Assembly (NCBI GenBank): GCA_944363395.1
Contig: CALVUC010000001.1
Location: forward strand, 1 to 64,000
Direction of reading: 5' to 3'
Length of the DNA: 64,000 bases
Origin: an uncultured Clostridia bacterium
GTDB taxonomy: Bacteria; Bacillota; Clostridia; Christensenellales; Borkfalkiaceae
Shown: positions 60,471 to 64,000 of the stretch, one piece after another
Numbering within the stretch: the stretch's first letter is position 1
Layout: each line of letters begins with the position of its first letter
Program-made: the position numbers and the translations under genes
Notes under the pieces: model-generated
Databases searched by the model: none
What the model saw: only the letters and a program-made list of their open reading frames with translations
What the model was told of the DNA's origin: nothing

Positions 60471-63400
60471 AAGACAAGACGCGCACGATCTTTCTCATGT
60501 CCGTGATGTCGGCGCTCGCCGTTTCGCTGACGGCGGCGTCTCTTTCCTATGCCTTCACGGATGCGCGCTACGTCGGCGGCGGATTCGATCCCGACAGCCC
60601 TTACGACGACGTGATCGATTTCGTCGGTGCGACGAAGTACATCGTCTCTTCGCCCGAAGAGCTCGTCAACGCCATCGAGAACGGCTATTCCTATATCCAG
60701 ATCGACAAGGACGCCGCGGAGCCCTTCGTCATCAACAGCGATATCGCGGACGTCGTCACCAACCTCGTGCTGGATGTCAACGGGAAAGTCGTCGTCCGCA
60801 ACAGCCGCAATCCGCTTCTGGACGTCAAGCGCAACGTCTCCGTCGTGCTTGTCTACGACTCCTCGCAGCAGCAGACGGGCGGTTTTTACAACCCCATCGG
60901 CAGCGCCCTGCAGGCGAGCGGCGGCACGCTCACCGTCGGCACGGGCATCTATGAGAGCGGTCCGCGCTCTGATACCGCGGCGCCGTCCGCGCAATTGGAG
61001 AGCGTCGATTACGTCTATTCCCGCACGGCGAGGACAAACGATGCGTCATACGAGCAAATGACGGGCGCGAAGCTTCCCAAGATCAACAAGGACGCCTACT
61101 ATGCCTCCGCGCCTTCCGCAGGCAGCGAGTATATCAAGGAAGATACCTATCTTCTCTATACGGTGGAGACGGACTGTGAGATCAGGGACGGAAAACTCAT
61201 TACCAACGTGAGCACGGGCGGCGACGAACTGCGCGTGCCGTGCAACGTCGCTTCCTGCGACTTCTACTATTACTATCCCGTCGGCGCCTCGTCCGAGGGC
61301 GGGCAGGACTATGCCGTCGTTTACGGCTATCATGACGTAAAGAAGCTTGCCGAGACGGAGGACCGCGATCTTACGGAGGCGTCGGGCGGGGTGCAGCTCG
61401 TCTGGCCCTATGCCGCCGTGCGCTCGACGGCGGGCAATACCTATGCCCGCGGCGGGGACTTTGCCACCCATTTCGGCACGAAAAACACCTACGGGATCTA
61501 TTCCTACGGCGGCACCATCGCGGTCGGCGGCGAGGCGGGCTCGGCGGAGCCCGAATTCCGCGCATACGGCGACGGCGTCTGTATCAACATGGAAGCGGAA
61601 GCCGGGAATGCGGACGTCACAAGCACGCTGACCATCGTCAGCGGCGTATTCTCCTCGGAAGAAGGGGACACCGTGAGCATTTCGGGCGGGAAAATGACCG
61701 TCTACGCGGGTACTTTCTCCAAGACGGACTGCCGCTTCGCGGCACCCGATGAGGACCGCCCGCAAGCGCATACCGCCGTCATACGGATGCAGGGCGGCGA
61801 GCTCTCCATCCGCGGCAGCGAGGAAGATAAGGTCGTTTTGTGCGCGGGCTCGGAAACTTCTCCCCTGGAGAACGTATTCGGCATCCGCGCCGGCGAGGGG
61901 ACCGTCAGCGTCAGCGGCTGCAAGATCGATGTGTACGGCGACTATTCGGCGGGCGTGCTCTCGTACAACGGCGAAGTCAATTTGCAGGATACTTCCATTT
62001 ATGTGACGCAGAACAATGAGGACCTCGTGACGCAGAACAAGGAGGACCGCCTCTCCTCCGCGGGCGTCAGTTCGGAACGGGATGAGAGCGACAGCATCGG
62101 CGAAGGAAAGCCCATCAATATGAACGGCGATGTCTCGATCGTGTCCGACGGGCTCGGCGTCACGGCGCGCGGGACGGTCAACGTCAAAGGCGGCACGACG
62201 ACGGTCACGACGACGCGCGGGACGGGCATCTATGTCAATTACGGCGCGTTCAATGTGAATGAGAATGCCGCCGTGTCCGTCGAAAGCACGATCGTAGACA
62301 TTGCCTGGGCAATGCCGCCCGAACACCCTGGTGAGAGCGTCGCAAACCGCTACAACGGCGTCTATGTGCAGAGCGGCTCGCTCATCGCCGACGGCACGCT
62401 CAGCGTCACGCATAAGGGCGTGAAAAACGGCAATCATCTGACGTATGACGGTTTAGAGATCAATAGCTATGCCGTCCGCGTGGAGAAGGCGGCGGACGGC
62501 GTCACGGAGGTCGCCATCGCAAAAGGTGCTATCACCAATAATAGCGGCGGCGGCGTGTACGTCGGCGGCGGCAGCGTGACGCTCGGCACGGAGAAGAGCG
62601 GTCCCACGATCACGACAACGGGAACCGATTTTGAATTTGAAGAGGGATCCGAAAATACAACTGCGGGAACCGGTAACTGGAAATTCTATGCCAATCAGAC
62701 GGGCGGTCATGCGGTTGAGGTCGTTGAAGGCAAGCTCTTGATCAACGACGGGCTCTATACGGCTGCCCTTGGGAACGGGATCCTCGTCAGAAACGGCGAG
62801 GTCTGTGTGTTGGACGGCATTTTTCAGGGCAACGATACGCAAGATTATCGGAATAAGTATGGCAACGATCTGCCTGCGGGACCTGCGGCATACTATGCGC
62901 TGAAGCTGTTCGGCGGGACGATCACGACCTTTGGCGGGACGTTCGGAACGTATTCGACGGAACAGGATGGACAGACGGCGGAGCATATTGCGCAGGGCAG
63001 CAGCGCCTTCGTTACAGGCGGAGAAAGCGTCAGAGCGACGGCAAATATATACGGCGGGAATTTCGTCGTCAGCGGTCAGGCAGGGTTCAGCGTCTATAAA
63101 AATGTTACGTTGACGTTCAGTCCTTCCCAAAGCGCCTCGTATGACAACGTCAACCATACAGGCAGCGAGATAGTTGTCTCTGCAGGGACAACGGCGATCG
63201 CGATCGAAGATACGACCGACCAAGGCGTTTCCGTCACGATCAATGGCGGCGAGTTTAAAAGCACGATAGAGAAGGAGACCCGCAATGGCATATGGGACAG
63301 CAATCCGTATGCAAGACTTACGATCAAAGGAGGGACTATTACAGGATCGGCGCAAGCGGGGCTTTGGCTGGTGTACCGTCCTGCCGTGGAAGGCGGTGTG

Positions 63401-63856
63401 ACGATCAAGGGCGGGACGATCAAGGGTCCCAAATACGGCATTTATTACGCCGAAAAAGAAAATTATGAAGGAGTCGGGGATGGGCTTGTTATTACCAGCG
63501 GTACGTTTGAGGGAGAAACGTCCGGGCTTTACTTTGCCCGCAATCAATGGGTCGACAATAATGTCGGCGGCAACGTTCATATCAGCGGCGGCACGTTTAT
63601 CGGAAGATCGGTGGAAAAAGGAACTTGGGGGATGGAATATTGGATCAATGGTGCGATCGGCGCCAACTCAGACGGTCTCTATAGCGGTTTGGGGCGCGAT
63701 ATTCAGATCACCGACTTTATTGAAGACGGCAGCACGATCCAATGTTTCACGAATGAGATTCTCGACCGCGAGATCACAGTTGGCGATAGTTCGGAAAGAA
63801 ATGAGATAAAAATCAATCAGACGACTTGCCGCTACAATAAAGTTGTGATCGAGTAG
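60467..63856 (+). CDS. Large beta-helix surface protein
   Basis: 1129 residues. Signal-like N-terminus (helix about 7-27) ending SYAFTDARYVGGG, similar in layout to the two other exported proteins. From about 320 to the end, repeats of the form GGxhxhxGGxF/GTI (SISGGKMTVYAGTF, VNVKGGTTTVTTTRGTGIYV, LKLFGGTITTFGGTFG, VTIKGGTIKGPKYGIYY, VHISGGTFIGRS) mark a right-handed parallel beta-helix. No cell-wall anchor (LPxTG, SLH) is visible and the C-terminus is ordinary. The last 1.4 kb is clearly lower in GC than the first part. Last gene of the operon. Confidence 0.8.
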   Translation: MKDKTRTIFLMSVMSALAVSLTAASLSYAFTDARYVGGGFDPDSPYDDVIDFVGATKYIVSSPEELVNAIENGYSYIQIDKDAAEPFVINSDIADVVTNLVLDVNGKVVVRNSRNPLLDVKRNVSVVLVYDSSQQQTGGFYNPIGSALQASGGTLTVGTGIYESGPRSDTAAPSAQLESVDYVYSRTARTNDASYEQMTGAKLPKINKDAYYASAPSAGSEYIKEDTYLLYTVETDCEIRDGKLITNVSTGGDELRVPCNVASCDFYYYYPVGASSEGGQDYAVVYGYHDVKKLAETEDRDLTEASGGVQLVWPYAAVRSTAGNTYARGGDFATHFGTKNTYGIYSYGGTIAVGGEAGSAEPEFRAYGDGVCINMEAEAGNADVTSTLTIVSGVFSSEEGDTVSISGGKMTVYAGTFSKTDCRFAAPDEDRPQAHTAVIRMQGGELSIRGSEEDKVVLCAGSETSPLENVFGIRAGEGTVSVSGCKIDVYGDYSAGVLSYNGEVNLQDTSIYVTQNNEDLVTQNKEDRLSSAGVSSERDESDSIGEGKPINMNGDVSIVSDGLGVTARGTVNVKGGTTTVTTTRGTGIYVNYGAFNVNENAAVSVESTIVDIAWAMPPEHPGESVANRYNGVYVQSGSLIADGTLSVTHKGVKNGNHLTYDGLEINSYAVRVEKAADGVTEVAIAKGAITNNSGGGVYVGGGSVTLGTEKSGPTITTTGTDFEFEEGSENTTAGTGNWKFYANQTGGHAVEVVEGKLLINDGLYTAALGNGILVRNGEVCVLDGIFQGNDTQDYRNKYGNDLPAGPAAYYALKLFGGTITTFGGTFGTYSTEQDGQTAEHIAQGSSAFVTGGESVRATANIYGGNFVVSGQAGFSVYKNVTLTFSPSQSASYDNVNHTGSEIVVSAGTTAIAIEDTTDQGVSVTINGGEFKSTIEKETRNGIWDSNPYARLTIKGGTITGSAQAGLWLVYRPAVEGGVTIKGGTIKGPKYGIYYAEKENYEGVGDGLVITSGTFEGETSGLYFARNQWVDNNVGGNVHISGGTFIGRSVEKGTWGMEYWINGAIGANSDGLYSGLGRDIQITDFIEDGSTIQCFTNEILDREITVGDSSERNEIKINQTTCRYNKVVIE

Positions 63857-63896
63857 CCGTCATCGTAAAACAGCAAAAGATAACGGCTCAAAAATG

Positions 63897-63922
63897 TAAG
63901 CCCGCCGATCGGCGGGCTTACC
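63897..63922 (+). terminator. Terminator of the surface operon
   Basis: Perfect palindrome GTAAGCCCGCCGATCGGCGGGCTTAC, 13-bp arms with no loop bases in DNA. No T run directly after, so strength is uncertain. Confidence 0.6.
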
Positions 63923-63972
63923 GTATACGCGGCGTTCTCCCGGTTTTTGCCAAAATTTCACTCGTTCACCCC

Positions 63973-64000
63973 TTGACAAAACCCAAATATATGGTATACT
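63973..64000 (+). promoter_or_regulatory. Promoter at the window edge
   Basis: TTGACA (63973-63978), 16-bp spacer, TATACT (63995-64000). The gene it drives lies beyond the window. Confidence 0.7.

Overview
The window reads as a chromosomal segment of an anaerobic Gram-positive bacterium of the Clostridia/Firmicutes type with unusually high GC (about 60% or more by eye). Evidence: Mini-RNase III beside an RlmB-type methyltransferase and a SigH-type sigma factor, SipW/TasA-type secretion genes, a two-gene SufCB-like Fe-S scaffold, oxygen-sensitive Fe-S enzymes (cysteine desulfidase, aconitase-family hydratase, radical SAM protein) and a phosphoketolase. Promoters are close to the TTGACA-N17-TATAAT consensus and genes are closely packed, often with ATGA stop/start overlaps. 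I cannot place it more finely from sequence alone.

Layout. 1-2880: end of an upstream gene, tRNA-Pro, and a NapH-like/thioredoxin fusion with a membrane partner ending in a CxxC tail. 3021-7313: cysteine desulfidase-type enzyme and a large lipoprotein. 7450-14313: one tightly overlapped operon for siroheme (siroheme-dependent reductase-like protein, HemA, SirC-like, HemC, CobA-HemD fusion, HemB, HemL). 14406-17721: an AT-rich insertion next to tRNA-Ser carrying an XRE regulator, a HaeIII-type GGCC methyltransferase, a HaeIII-family endonuclease and a trypsin-like protease. 18226-25730: aldo/keto reductase, ferritin-like protein, the DUF4130/radical-SAM DNA-repair pair, and a two-component system with a third membrane gene. 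25842-30841: SufCB-like pair, phosphoketolase, small membrane protein. 31011-40609: MnmE, LysR, SDR, PH-domain protein, aconitase-family hydratase plus zinc macrodomain, and a LemA pair. 40672-46332: glycerol kinase, then a glucosamine operon (acetyltransferase-only GlmU-like protein, GlmM, GlmS). 46363-47879: nitroreductase and second aldo/keto reductase. 48014-54005: RNA/DNA housekeeping run (MrnC, RlmB, SigH, DnaX, YbaB, RecR, GpsA, membrane protein). 54129-55781: tRNA-Val, MarR, DegV. 56041-63856: a surface operon.

Two parts stand out. (1) The 56041-63856 operon joins a signal-peptidase homologue that has lost its catalytic Ser and His, a TasA/CalY-like protein, a membrane protein, an intact SipW-type signal peptidase, a second exported protein sharing a C-terminal VQSSELP motif with the first, and an 1129-residue beta-helix protein. 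Its promoter has a run of nine G inside an otherwise ideal 17-bp spacer, the classic architecture for slipped-strand phase variation. (2) The HaeIII-type system, which by homology recognises GGCC, sits in a genome where GGCC is almost absent: I count five sites by eye in the first 14.3 kb, where base composition would predict over a hundred. Several genes (3021, 21866, 34638, 48014) also have consensus promoters whose -10 box ends 6-7 nt before the start codon, predicting leaderless transcripts.
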